Below, in pieces: positions 50,918 to 60,278 of a DNA stretch of 60,952 nt (its first letter is position 1; every line of letters starts with the position of its first letter). The translations under genes and the position numbers were made by a program. The stretch is taken from contig JAGVWX010000008.1 of NCBI GenBank assembly GCA_018304105.1, forward strand, positions 1-60,952. The letters run 5' to 3'. Source of the stretch: Candidatus Pacearchaeota archaeon (lineage in GTDB: Archaea > Nanobdellota > Nanobdellia > Pacearchaeales > GW2011-AR1). A model generated the notes under the pieces. It made no database searches. It had not been told where the DNA came from and saw only the letters and a list, made by a program, of their open reading frames with translations.

Positions 50918-53900
50918 TTATCCCACCATGACAACGGCATTTGAGCCAATGTTTAAAATTTGATTTGTCACAGGATATTCTAAATTTTTAGTATTTATTG
51001 TTGCATTAAAAGTTGTTGTTCCCGTTCCGGTAAAAGTTATATTTCCCGTTCCTAAATTACAAGTAGTTGTTACATTGCAATAATCCCCCATATTTATTTC
51101 CCAGTTGTTTCCGCTTCCCGCGCAAGTGCAGGTATCTGTTGCTGATTCTCCGATACTATAATTCCCCCAACTTGAAGCATTGAACACAACTGTTCCCGCA
51201 TTCAATGAAGTAAAGTTGTAACAACTTGAGCCGCAGGCGGCTCCGTCTTTCAAGATTTGAGGATTGCTAAATGCCGTTGACAAACTATACAAAGTAATGT
51301 TCGCGCTCTTGTTGAATCCAATTGGAGCCGTGTTGTTGTTTACGAATGCGGAGTTGTTAAGTATTTGTATATCTCTTGTGAGGTTTGTTCCTGAACCGTT
51401 GACAGTTTGAAGGAAGCGGATTTCACCGAACACAGAGTCCTTAACAATTAGTGTAGAACCAACTCCTAGAACTGAATAATTAGCAATTTTTTGGTCAGTT
51501 AAATAAGTGCCATTTTTCCATTCGGAAGTTATATTAAGATGAATAGCTCCGTTGTCTATTAGGGTGTTGTTTCTAAATGTTACTTGGGAACCACCAACTA
51601 ACTGCAAAGCTATTCCGCTGGAGTTTATCGTGTTGTTTTCAATATAATGATTATCACCTGCAACTTCAATACCATTATGGTCTTTTCTTCCTGTTAAAGT
51701 AATCGAGTTATTTATCACAGTGATATTACCTGAACTAGCAGCTAATGCGATTCCATCTACCGAAGCCGTTGTTCTGCTGCCGAAGAAAGTATTATGGGAA
51801 ATAATTGTAAAGTTTTGAAAAATATTCACAAGAGCATAAGGTAAATTTGTCCCTTGAATATAATTGTAGCTAATAGTGTTTGCTAAACTTGGAGAGTTGA
51901 CTAAACCATTATCATTCATATCAATGCCTTCTCCAGTGGCTCCGCTAAAGTATATGGAATTGTTTGTTATTTCATTTTTGAATGAGTCTATCATAACAAT
52001 TACATACGCAGTATCTCCAGTTGTATTAACTGTATTGCCTTCTATTAAAGTATTATTTGTGTAGAGAAGATAGATTCCATAATTAGTCCCGCCGGTGGTC
52101 TTTATGCTATTATTCTTTATAACGCTTCCATTAACTCTGGTAAAATAAATACCGCTAGCAGCTTCCTCCCAGCCCACAGCATCTGTTCCAATTATTACAA
52201 TATTTTTAACAGTTAAATTTTGCCTTCCGACTGCGGTTATCGCAGGTCCTCCTACGGTGTCATTAGTAAAATAAGTCAGGTTGTATCCATTTCCATTTAA
52301 ATCTACATTATCTGCGCTTATCGTTATGCATGTTCCGGTTGAATTTAGTGATTGATTCAATGTATAAACTCCGGGAGAGGTTATGTTTCTGCAGGCAGAG
52401 ATGATTATTGAATTCACCGTATAACTTCTCGTCGCTGAAACATTGTAAAGATGAGATGTCCCGTTTCCCCAGCTTCCCCAATAATATGAATAAGTTCCAT
52501 TCGATAATAAAACAGAAACATTATACACGCTCGCAGTCACATTCGTCGCGGTATAATTCGTATTGTTAATCTCCAAGAAAACAGTTCCGTTTGTGTCTTG
52601 CACAGTTACATTAAACGATGCGCCATTTCCAACTAATGTTGCATTGTTATCCCAGTAAGAAGAGAATGTTGGATAGATTATGTCTGTAGCATCAACATGA
52701 ACAAACCATGTTTCAGAGCTTGAAGTGTAATTTTGAGAATTTGGATAAATACAGGTAATGTTTTCTACTTGAACTGTATTGAAAGTCGTTGTGTTTCCTC
52801 TTGGGGAAGTTCCATTATTAATTAAACTTCCTTCCCTGTACAATAGTAAATTTGCTCCTGAATCTCCTGTTAATGTTGAACAATTTAAATCAATTGCAGT
52901 TCCTGCGATGATTGTTGCATTGCTCTCGGAATTATTTAATGTTAAATTAACGCTGGAAGAGATTTGGCTAACGGTAACTGTGAAATTACTCATGGATGAA
53001 TTTGCGGTATAATTAGTTCCTCCAGTTGTAAGAAGAGTGTAGTTATAAGTTCCTGCACCCAAGGTAATATTTGTTCCAGCTTCACTTGTAACGTCAACAT
53101 TATTTCTGTAAATACTATATGTCACGTCGCCGTCTCCGGCATTAGCATCCACATAACTTACATTAGTCGCGGTAAGATAGGTTACGGTTAAAGAAGTGGT
53201 GTTTGTTAAATTTCCTTGCGGGACTGCTTTATTAATCACTATATCTTTTGTTATTGAGTTAGCTGAATAATTTGCATTTCCTGCTGTTGAATAATTGAAG
53301 GTAACTGTCCCTACTCCGTAAACTATATTTGATTTGTCTAAAGAACAAGTTAATTCTGAAGGGCATCCGCTTCCTGCAACATTAGTTGCAGTTCCGTAAG
53401 TTATAGGAGTGGTTCCGGATATTCCTAAAACATAAGTTGTATTTTGATTTACTGTTAAAGTTTTGGCATCCATTGAAGAGTTTGCAGTATAATTAGCTCC
53501 GCCTGTTGTGTTTAAAACATAGCTGTAAGTTCCTGCTCCGAGAGTTACATTTTCACCACCATTTTTATAGACATTATCTCTGGAAACATTGTATGCAACA
53601 TCGCCATCTCCAGAATTGCTCTCGCTATAAGATATGTTTGTTTGAGTTGGATAGGTTACTGTCCAGGAAGTGGTGTTTGTTAAATTTCCTTGAGGAGCAG
53701 TTTTATTAATTGTTACATTATAATAAGAATAGTCCACATTGGAGTAGTTTTGATTTCCCGATATATTTGCCCTGAAGATATAACTTCCTGCAGACAAAGT
53801 TACATTTAATCCGTTGCTTGCCGAATAATCAACGTTGTCTTTATCCAATCCGACTGTTCCTGCACTTGTGTTTGCTGATATGTTTACTTGCTGAGGGTAA

Positions 53901-55516
53901 ATCAAGCTTAAATTAGAAGTCCCGCCGTTTGCTAAGAAAGTTAAAGTTGGAGTTGCTTTTGTCACATTTGCATAGAGCGTTTGTGAAACATTTGAAAAAT
54001 TCTGGCCGCCAGTTATATTAAAATCAAATCTATAATATGCTACTCCGAGAGTAAGATTCGCTCCTTTTACTGTTTCTATTCCATCTCTTGTAATATTTAA
54101 AGTTCCGCCAGTTGTTGAACCTGATGCGTTTACCTGCTGAGGAAAAGTTACCGTAAGATTATTATCTATGTCATTCAAAGCTTTTGTCAGCGTTGGAGTT
54201 GCTTGAGCAACTGTGTAAGACATTGTTGAAGTTGAATTAAAGTTTTTATCGGTTCCACTTCCATACCCCCACCAATAATAAGAATATGTTCCTGCTGCTA
54301 AATTGCTCACGCTCGCATTAAAAACACTTGATAGATTGCTTGCAGTGTAATTTATTCCATTAAAACTCAAACCGACGGTTCCATTTGTATCTGCAACAGT
54401 TGAGTTAAATTGATAATCTGCTCCTGAAACATATGCGGTGTTATTTCCGGGAGTTGAAGTATAAGCACTAAAAGTCGGATAGGTTGTATCTGATGTTGTT
54501 TCTGTTGCATTAAAATGAGTATTGAAAACAGATGAATTGAAATGCAATCTTAAGTCAGGAGTTTTGGCATCATTTACATCAGATACTAACATTACTCCCA
54601 GATAATCACCTGTTTGTAATGTTGCAGAACCCACTGATGTACAGGAAATAGTCTTAAATTCTGCTGCAGTGACAAAGTTGCAATCAATGTTTTGGCCAGT
54701 TATAGAACAAATAGTTGCATCTTGGGTTGCACAATTTGATGATGTTCCGCAGTCATAAACTACAAAATTATCCACTTGAACTCTTGAACCTCCTTGAGAC
54801 TCTGTTGCATTGCACCAGAAACCAATTACAAAAGTGTGTATGCCAAAAGTTGTAGTTTCAGTATACTGCTTTACCCAGGTGTAAGACTGTCCACCTGCTG
54901 TTGTTTCCCATATGGCTCTTGCATTTCCCTGGCTTGCGTCTAAACCCCCAACTCCTCCTGCTCCTGTAACACTTCCGCCAGTTAAAAAATACTGTTTATC
55001 TGTGGGGTCAACAATATGCTCAATTTCAATTGTTCCTCCAACAACTCTCAAATCAAAAACATCTTGGGATTCTGAAATTAAATTTGTTAAATAAACTTTA
55101 TTATATCCATTTGAGTTTATTGGTTCAAATTCCACTATTTTTTCTGTTCCATCTTTTTCATAAACTTCTATTCTTGGGTTTCCAGAAATTGTTCTTGGAA
55201 AAATAGTAATATCATTCCTATTTGTAAGGTTTTTTTCAAATTTAATTCTAACATAATGAGTATCAGGAATTGTTTCACTCCAAATTCCATCTAATTCTTT
55301 TACTTCATTATAAACATTAGAAATAACAACTCTATCAGAATTAAGATGATTTGCACTTGTTATTTCAATAATTCCAAGAAAAGTTAATGAGTTATACCAG
55401 AGATTTTTAAGTGGAGAAGCTTGAACTAAGGGAGTTGTGAATATTAATAAAAATAATACAAATAATACAAAGAATAATGTGCTAACAAAAAATATCTTTT
55501 TTTTTAAGCAGAACAT
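50918..55516 (-). CDS. Giant surface protein with Ig-like repeats and right-handed beta-helix, 1532 aa
   Basis: From ATG 55516 there is a basic-hydrophobic signal (1-35). An N-terminal domain of about 300 residues has Cys and aromatic residues. Then come about six related Ig-like (MBG-like) repeats (about 440-845), each with phrases such as NITRDGIETVKGANLTLG and TGGxNYTANSS. A parallel beta-helix of the NosD/pectate-lyase kind (about 1045-1370) has NNSIKTTGGTNYGIYLLYTN-type rungs. Sequons NxS/T are extremely dense. No C-terminal anchor is obvious. It overlaps the 812-residue gene by 13 bp. It is probably a glycosylated adhesin or surface-layer component. Confidence 0.82.
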   Translation of the reverse strand: MFCLKKKIFFVSTLFFVLFVLFLLIFTTPLVQASPLKNLWYNSLTFLGIIEITSANHLNSDRVVISNVYNEVKELDGIWSETIPDTHYVRIKFEKNLTNRNDITIFPRTISGNPRIEVYEKDGTEKIVEFEPINSNGYNKVYLTNLISESQDVFDLRVVGGTIEIEHIVDPTDKQYFLTGGSVTGAGGVGGLDASQGNARAIWETTAGGQSYTWVKQYTETTTFGIHTFVIGFWCNATESQGGSRVQVDNFVVYDCGTSSNCATQDATICSITGQNIDCNFVTAAEFKTISCTSVGSATLQTGDYLGVMLVSDVNDAKTPDLRLHFNSSVFNTHFNATETTSDTTYPTFSAYTSTPGNNTAYVSGADYQFNSTVADTNGTVGLSFNGINYTASNLSSVFNASVSNLAAGTYSYYWWGYGSGTDKNFNSTSTMSYTVAQATPTLTKALNDIDNNLTVTFPQQVNASGSTTGGTLNITRDGIETVKGANLTLGVAYYRFDFNITGGQNFSNVSQTLYANVTKATPTLTFLANGGTSNLSLIYPQQVNISANTSAGTVGLDKDNVDYSASNGLNVTLSAGSYIFRANISGNQNYSNVDYSYYNVTINKTAPQGNLTNTTSWTVTYPTQTNISYSESNSGDGDVAYNVSRDNVYKNGGENVTLGAGTYSYVLNTTGGANYTANSSMDAKTLTVNQNTTYVLGISGTTPITYGTATNVAGSGCPSELTCSLDKSNIVYGVGTVTFNYSTAGNANYSANSITKDIVINKAVPQGNLTNTTSLTVTYLTATNVSYVDANAGDGDVTYSIYRNNVDVTSEAGTNITLGAGTYNYTLLTTGGTNYTANSSMSNFTVTVSQISSSVNLTLNNSESNATIIAGTAIDLNCSTLTGDSGANLLLYREGSLINNGTSPRGNTTTFNTVQVENITCIYPNSQNYTSSSETWFVHVDATDIIYPTFSSYWDNNATLVGNGASFNVTVQDTNGTVFLEINNTNYTATNVTASVYNVSVLLSNGTYSYYWGSWGNGTSHLYNVSATRSYTVNSIIISACRNITSPGVYTLNQSLNSTGTCITISADNVDLNGNGYNLTYFTNDTVGGPAITAVGRQNLTVKNIVIIGTDAVGWEEAASGIYFTRVNGSVIKNNSIKTTGGTNYGIYLLYTNNTLIEGNTVNTTGDTAYVIVMIDSFKNEITNNSIYFSGATGEGIDMNDNGLVNSPSLANTISYNYIQGTNLPYALVNIFQNFTIISHNTFFGSRTTASVDGIALAASSGNITVINNSITLTGRKDHNGIEVAGDNHYIENNTINSSGIALQLVGGSQVTFRNNTLIDNGAIHLNITSEWKNGTYLTDQKIANYSVLGVGSTLIVKDSVFGEIRFLQTVNGSGTNLTRDIQILNNSAFVNNNTAPIGFNKSANITLYSLSTAFSNPQILKDGAACGSSCYNFTSLNAGTVVFNASSWGNYSIGESATDTCTCAGSGNNWEINMGDYCNVTTTCNLGTGNITFTGTGTTTFNATINTKNLEYPVTNQILNIGSNAVVMVG

Positions 55517-57942
55517 ATCTTGCCTCCACTTGCAAAAACAATACAATCAACAGTGGTTACATTTTTAACGCTCATGTTCAAGTTTCCAGTCATTGTGTCG
55601 CCTGTTTTGTTAACCCAGAGTGGCGAAGTTATATTCAAAGCATTGTGCAAATGCAAATCTGCTGTTCCAACTTTTGTGTCAGTGTAAGTATTTGCTGGAG
55701 CTGTTTGATTGTAAGCCCAGGTTGCATATGTGGAATTGTATGTTGAATCAAATAATGTATGCGCATATGATTCGTTCCAGGAAGCATTTCCTACATTAGC
55801 AGCGTAAGTGGCATTGTAAGTAGATAAATAACTTTCATTGTTGATTAATCCTGCATATGTTGAATTATAAGTTGAATTAAATCCTAATCTAACTCCTTCA
55901 GAAGATATTGTATTATTTAATCTTGTCTCATTAAAAGAAAGTGTTGTTCCATCAAAACCTAGCCAATTATTTAATACAGTCCAATTGAATAATCCCTTAA
56001 ACCATCCACCAACGCCCATAGATATATTCTGCCCAGCATCCCAAGTTTCACTCGTATTTGTTAGGGCTATGTTTGTATAATCCATACTTCCTGCTGGAGT
56101 CGTACAGATGAATGTCCCATTTGCTAATGTTCCATTTACAACTTGTCCTGCCGGGCAATTTTGATTTAAGATATTTGCATAAGTAGAGTTGTAAGTTGAG
56201 CCTGAATATGTTTGATTGTATGCCCAAGTTGCATAAGTAGAGTTGTAAGTTGAATCAAATAATGTATGCGCATATGTTTCGTTCCATGATGCATTTCCTA
56301 TATTAGCAGCGTAAGTTGCATTGTATGTGCTTCCGCTGTAAGTCTGATTATAAGCCCAAGTTGCATAAGTAGAGTTGTAAGTTGAATCAAATAATGTATG
56401 CGCATATGTTTCGTTCCATGATGCATTTCCTATATTAGCAGCGTATGTTGCATTGTATGTGCTTCCGCTGTAAGTCTGATTATAAGCCCAAGTTGCATAA
56501 GTAGAGTTGTAAGTTGAGCCGGAATAAGTCTGATTGTATGCCCAAGTTGCATAAGTAGAGTTGTAAGTTGAATCAAACAATGTATGCGCATATGATTCGT
56601 TCCATGATGCATTTCCTATATTAGCAGCATAAGTTGCATTGTATGTACTTCCGCTGTAAGTCTGATTGTATGCCCAAGTTGCATAAGTAGAGTTGTAAGT
56701 TGAATCAAACAATGTGTGTGCATATGTTTCGTTCCATGATGCATTTCCTATATTAGCAGCATAAGTTGCGTTGTAAGTTGAACTCCAAGATGCATTATTA
56801 TTTGATATTTGAGTATCAGTATAAGCGTTTGCTGGTGTCGTTTGATTATAATTCCAAGTCTTTGAAGAATATAGTGTATCTGTAAGAGATTGGTTGAAAG
56901 TATTGTTAGCAACGCTTGCTGCATAAGTTGCGTTGTAAGTTGAACTCCAAGAAGCATTGTTTGCAGTTACAACTGTGTCTGTGTAAGTTTGAGCTGGAGC
57001 TGTCTGATTATAATTCCAAGTCTTTGACGAATACAAACTATCAGCTAATGATTGATTCCAACTAGAATTTCCTCCTGAAATTCCGTCAATTCTCGAAGAT
57101 AAACTTGTGTTTACATTGCTTATCAAAGGGGTTTCATTGTATGCGGCGGCTCTTGAGTCAATGGTGTTATTTAACTTTGTTTCATTAACGCTTAATACGC
57201 CAGAATTGTTATATAGATAATTAGAAGTTGTTATATTCCAAATAGTATCATTAGTAGAACTCGTTGAAATCCCCGTAAGCAGGCTTCCATCCCCCTTGAA
57301 ATATTGAGCAGTCACGTTCCCGCTAACATTAATATTTCCAGAAGCATCTACATCTTGAACAAACAGCTTTGTTATTCTTGATGATAAACTTCCAAGCCAA
57401 CCAAAAAATCCAGTTTGGGTAGTGGTTATATTGCCGGTGAATATCTCTGACTGATTCTTTAAAGCATAGTTTGTTAAATTTACAGAGCCAGAATCGTCCG
57501 TTTCACATAAAACACTTCCATTTTCATAGATTAGTCTTATTGAGCTTCCTTCTGAGCATGAATTTATTAGAGAGAAATTGATAAATGAAATATTATTTAT
57601 CTTTCCAATAGAAGACTGGAGTTCTAATCTTTCATTCCCGTCAAAATCTAAATCTTCCCCGTTAATCTGATAATCTTTCCAATAACTTTTCCCATATTCT
57701 AAATTTGGATTTATCATAACATTCCATGAACCATTTACTATAGCATTACTGGAATTTTGTTCGAAAATTAAATTTCCGCCAGTTGAACTATCGTATATAC
57801 TAATTGTTAGATTGGCCAATGCTGTTAAGTTTCCTGTTGCAATTTCTAGAACATTCGTTCCTTGATCTGAAATCAAAAAAGCAGATACAATATTTGGAAG
57901 TATCCCAAATATAAGAACGAACAATAATATTTTATTTTTCAT
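55504..57942 (-). CDS. Repeat-rich, tail-fibre-like surface protein, 812 aa
   Basis: Signal peptide at 1-22 (LLFVLIFGILPNIVSAFL), then a beta-rich N-terminal region. Residues about 381-585 are tandem 44-residue repeats (TYATWAYNQTYSGSTYNATY then AANIGNASWNETYAHTLFDS), with smaller 18-residue variants. Each unit has about five sequons. The C-terminal part has VNKTGDTMTGNLNMS, the motif of phage tail-fibre and invasin-like proteins. The last ten residues include one Cys pair. It overlaps the ribbon-helix-helix gene by 11 bp at its start. Confidence 0.8.
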   Translation of the reverse strand: MKNKILLFVLIFGILPNIVSAFLISDQGTNVLEIATGNLTALANLTISIYDSSTGGNLIFEQNSSNAIVNGSWNVMINPNLEYGKSYWKDYQINGEDLDFDGNERLELQSSIGKINNISFINFSLINSCSEGSSIRLIYENGSVLCETDDSGSVNLTNYALKNQSEIFTGNITTTQTGFFGWLGSLSSRITKLFVQDVDASGNINVSGNVTAQYFKGDGSLLTGISTSSTNDTIWNITTSNYLYNNSGVLSVNETKLNNTIDSRAAAYNETPLISNVNTSLSSRIDGISGGNSSWNQSLADSLYSSKTWNYNQTAPAQTYTDTVVTANNASWSSTYNATYAASVANNTFNQSLTDTLYSSKTWNYNQTTPANAYTDTQISNNNASWSSTYNATYAANIGNASWNETYAHTLFDSTYNSTYATWAYNQTYSGSTYNATYAANIGNASWNESYAHTLFDSTYNSTYATWAYNQTYSGSTYNSTYATWAYNQTYSGSTYNATYAANIGNASWNETYAHTLFDSTYNSTYATWAYNQTYSGSTYNATYAANIGNASWNETYAHTLFDSTYNSTYATWAYNQTYSGSTYNSTYANILNQNCPAGQVVNGTLANGTFICTTPAGSMDYTNIALTNTSETWDAGQNISMGVGGWFKGLFNWTVLNNWLGFDGTTLSFNETRLNNTISSEGVRLGFNSTYNSTYAGLINNESYLSTYNATYAANVGNASWNESYAHTLFDSTYNSTYATWAYNQTAPANTYTDTKVGTADLHLHNALNITSPLWVNKTGDTMTGNLNMSVKNVTTVDCIVFASGGKICSA
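56190..56790 (-). repeat. 132-bp tandem repeats in the 812-aa gene
   Basis: The sequence GCATAAGTAG recurs at 56231, 56363, 56495, 56549 and 56681. The spacing is therefore 132, 132, 54 and 132 bp (44, 44, 18 and 44 codons). Copies are nearly identical at the DNA level, indicating recent expansion. Confidence 0.85.
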
Positions 57943-58087
57943 TATCGTCTCCTTCTTTTTTTAATAATTCGATTAGTGCCTTATTTAAAGAAATAGAACG
58001 AGGAACTGTGTCCTTCCATTTATTCCAAATTTCTTCTGGAATTTCTAACAGAAACTTCTTTGATTTCCCCTCTTTTTTACTTGCCAT
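57932..58087 (-). CDS. Ribbon-helix-helix-like regulator, 51 aa
   Basis: ATG 58087 opens MASKKEGKSKKFLLEIPEEI, then WNKWKDTVPRSISLNKALIE. A short beta strand (KFLLEIP) with two helices is the plan of MetJ/Arc ribbon-helix-helix proteins. It heads the operon of three giant surface genes (11-bp overlap with the next). Four 19-bp direct repeats lie just upstream. It is likely the operon's autoregulator. No partner toxin gene is next to it. Confidence 0.6.
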   Translation of the reverse strand: MASKKEGKSKKFLLEIPEEIWNKWKDTVPRSISLNKALIELLKKEGDDNEK

Positions 58088-58103
58088 TTCACTTAGTGAT
58101 AAT

Positions 58104-58180
58104 TATCTTTGATTAGTATAGCTATTTTTAGTTAATATAGCTATCTTTAATTAATATAAATAATCTTTACTTAGTATTTA
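58104..58180. promoter_or_regulatory. Four 19-20-bp direct repeats (operator array)
   Basis: Units start at 58104, 58123, 58142 and 58161 with consensus TATCTTTARTTARTATAGC (R is A or G). They lie between the ribbon-helix-helix gene (minus) and the 500-residue surface gene (plus). A half-unit follows the first gene's start. The spacing of about two helical turns suits dimeric RHH binding on one face of the DNA. Confidence 0.65.
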
Positions 58181-58210
58181 AAGCCTACGATTAAAAATAA
58201 TTAGAATCTG

Positions 58211-58230
58211 GTTAAGTGCTCTCCGAACCT
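58211..58230 (-). repeat. Surface-gene border motif
   Basis: GTTAAGTGCTCTCCGAACCT. Read on the minus strand it would encode G-S-E-S-T-stop, like the coding copies at 38915 and 49221. It is non-coding here and lies about 40 bp upstream of the 500-residue surface gene. Confidence 0.6.
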
Positions 58231-58268
58231 GACAATAACTTTTTAAATATGCTAATCTGATGTATATT

Positions 58269-59771
58269 ATGAAAAAGTTAATATTTCCTGTTTTTCTATT
58301 TTTAGGAATAACCATGCTTCTTAGTGTTGTTTCTGCAGAAATATTTCATATTGATGATAGATTTAAAGTTGGTTGGACAGATGGCACAGATAATTATGAA
58401 GCCGAATATAAAGTTTGGAAAATTGAAGAACAAAGTGGTCAAAACATAACAATACTTGTTCATGCTTCTACTGGGAGTATAGCAATTCATAGTTTAAATG
58501 GACTTACGACTTCTCTTGGAGCAAGTTCAAAACTTATAATTAATCAAATATATGTTTCTGGAGATGATAGATGGATTTCTATAAGTCTTCAAAATGCTCA
58601 GTTTAAAGAATCTACAACAGCACCTACATCTCCAAGTTCTGGTGGGGGTGGAGGCGGTGGCACAACAAACAATACTGGCGGAGGCGGACAAGGTGGAGGT
58701 TGTTATGATACTGATGGTGGAAAGGATTATTATGAGAAAGGTATCGCTGCAGGAGTATATGATAGTTGCATATCAAAATACCAACTTTCAGAAAGATACT
58801 GCACAAATAGCCAAGGAGCAGATTATATTGTAGATTGCCCTATTGGTTATCTTTGTAGTGAGGGGGCTTGCGTTCAGAGTGATAATGATGATAGACAAGA
58901 AAATACTACTTCAACAACAACTTATTTTAAAAATTGTAATTATGTTTGGGATTCTTCTCCTTATGTTGGACAAACAATAAAGATAACTGCTAGTGTGAAA
59001 GATTCTTCTGGTTCTGTTGATAGTGATTCTGTTGAAGTTAATGTTCTTGGAAGTGTCCTTGGTGGAAGTGGTGGAGCTTATCCAATGGATGGTAAAACTT
59101 TAGATATTCAAATTATAGAACCAGGAGCAGGAGATGTTGCAGGAGCTGTTCAAATTAAAATCAATTCAAAAGGTCCTAAGGAATTAGGAGAGATGTCTTT
59201 AGGATTATCTGGAAGTAATTGGGGGGCAGGATTTCCAATATCTAATAGAAATTGTGTAGCTGGTGGCTCTGGCGGAGGAGGTTCTGGTGGCGGAACTAGC
59301 TGTGAAAAATATCATATTTGCGAGGATGGTTCAGAAGTTCAATATTGTGAAATAATCAAGCAATACGATAATAATGGAAATGTTGTAAGTGCAGGTTGTG
59401 CATGTAAGCAAAACCCTGAAGAATTATGCACATCTCCAAGTTCGGGAGGAGGCGGTGGTTCTGGTGGGCAACCAATTATAATCAATTCATCTTCGGGAGG
59501 AGGCGGTGGAGGAGGAAGTGTTGGAAGTAATGAAACTCCTATTATTTGTAATGGCTGTATTCTTGGAAATAAATGCGCTCCTGTTGGATACAGACAAGAA
59601 GGAAAATATTGCACAATTAATAGCGAATTTATCTCTCAGTTAAATGCTGATGTTGGTTGTGATAATAATTTTGAATGCTCTACAAACTTGTGTATTGATA
59701 ATAAGTGTGTAAGTAGTGGTTTATGGCAGAAGTTTATTAGATGGTTTAGTAGGATTTTTGGCGGAAATTAA
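58269..59771 (+). CDS. Gly- and Cys-rich secreted protein, 500 aa
   Basis: Signal peptide at 1-23 (FPVFLFLGITMLLSVVSAEI), then a beta domain (24-118), Gly-rich linkers (GGGGGGG, GGGGQGGG), a Cys-rich region and a domain resembling a surface Ig-like module. Further Gly-Ser linkers and a terminal Cys cluster (CDNNFECSTNLCIDNKC) follow. It ends in an amphipathic basic-aromatic helix (LWQKFIRWFSRIFGG). It is the only + strand gene among the giant surface genes and its codons look more AT-rich. Border motifs lie on both sides, as if it were a cassette. Confidence 0.75.
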   Translation: MKKLIFPVFLFLGITMLLSVVSAEIFHIDDRFKVGWTDGTDNYEAEYKVWKIEEQSGQNITILVHASTGSIAIHSLNGLTTSLGASSKLIINQIYVSGDDRWISISLQNAQFKESTTAPTSPSSGGGGGGGTTNNTGGGGQGGGCYDTDGGKDYYEKGIAAGVYDSCISKYQLSERYCTNSQGADYIVDCPIGYLCSEGACVQSDNDDRQENTTSTTTYFKNCNYVWDSSPYVGQTIKITASVKDSSGSVDSDSVEVNVLGSVLGGSGGAYPMDGKTLDIQIIEPGAGDVAGAVQIKINSKGPKELGEMSLGLSGSNWGAGFPISNRNCVAGGSGGGGSGGGTSCEKYHICEDGSEVQYCEIIKQYDNNGNVVSAGCACKQNPEELCTSPSSGGGGGSGGQPIIINSSSGGGGGGGSVGSNETPIICNGCILGNKCAPVGYRQEGKYCTINSEFISQLNADVGCDNNFECSTNLCIDNKCVSSGLWQKFIRWFSRIFGGN

Positions 59772-59781
59772 TTCTAGTTTT

Positions 59782-59945
59782 AGTTAAGTGCTCCCCAAAA
59801 ATCTCTAAAATTTTCATAAAATTAGTGTGTTAACGCTCCCCGAAACAGATAGTTAAGTGCTCCCCGAACCTCAGCGTCGATAAGGTTTTGGGATTGTGAA
59901 CCTAAGGTTAGATTACCCCACGATTACTTAATCCTAAGGATTAAC
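59782..59945 (-). repeat. Array of surface-gene border motifs; gap 59772-59978
   Basis: Three copies lie within 115 bp: AGTTAAGTGCTCCCC (59782), GTTAACGCTCCCCGAAAC (59829) and AGTTAAGTGCTCCCCGAACC (59851). The last begins a 45-bp stretch matching 49036-49080. CTTAATCCTAAGGATTAAC (59927) recurs in similar form near 60837. No gene is apparent here. Confidence 0.55.
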
Positions 59946-59978
59946 TCCCCAACTTTTTCCTCTTGATTTAGAAGCAAG

Positions 59979-60278
59979 TTATAAAATAGGCTTAGCAATA
60001 ATCATACAAACAGTTCCTTCGTTTGAGCTATGGGATTCTTTCATTGTTATGAATTTAAAATTTGTCTTATTTAGGTTTGATTTTATTTTTGTGAGAGGAT
60101 CATTAAAAACCTTATCAACTGTGTATAAGAGAACCGATTCTTCTTCCTTTTTAATAATCCTATAAGCTTCTTTTAATATTTTAATCCATTTCTTGTCTTT
60201 AGATAGGCCAGTTCTTCTAGCCATTACAATATTTTGAGAATCTGATTTTATAGGGGTTTTAGTAACAGACGAAGTCAT
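59979..60278 (-). CDS. C-terminal half of a split methyltransferase-like protein
   Basis: A 99-residue frame starts MTSSVTKTPIKSDSQNIVMA at ATG 60276-60278, overlapping the stop of the preceding frame. Its helices and the ending GTVCMIIAKPIL fit the second half of a class I SAM-dependent methyltransferase. One extra A in the run before the junction would fuse the two frames. It is therefore likely a frameshifted half, or translationally coupled. Confidence 0.5.
   Translation of the reverse strand: MTSSVTKTPIKSDSQNIVMARRTGLSKDKKWIKILKEAYRIIKKEEESVLLYTVDKVFNDPLTKIKSNLNKTNFKFITMKESHSSNEGTVCMIIAKPIL

Noticed and set aside
55504-57942. Integrated virus or prophage suggested by the tail-fibre-like motif
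   Set aside because: No capsid, terminase, portal or integrase gene lies nearby, and the protein has a signal peptide and sits with cell-surface genes.
57932-58087. Toxin-antitoxin antitoxin for the RHH-like gene
   Set aside because: No toxin-sized partner adjoins it; the next gene is an 812-residue surface protein.
58104-58180. The four direct repeats as a short CRISPR or a replication origin with iterons
   Set aside because: Units abut without spacers and no replication initiator gene is near. The neighbouring RHH-like gene makes an operator more likely.
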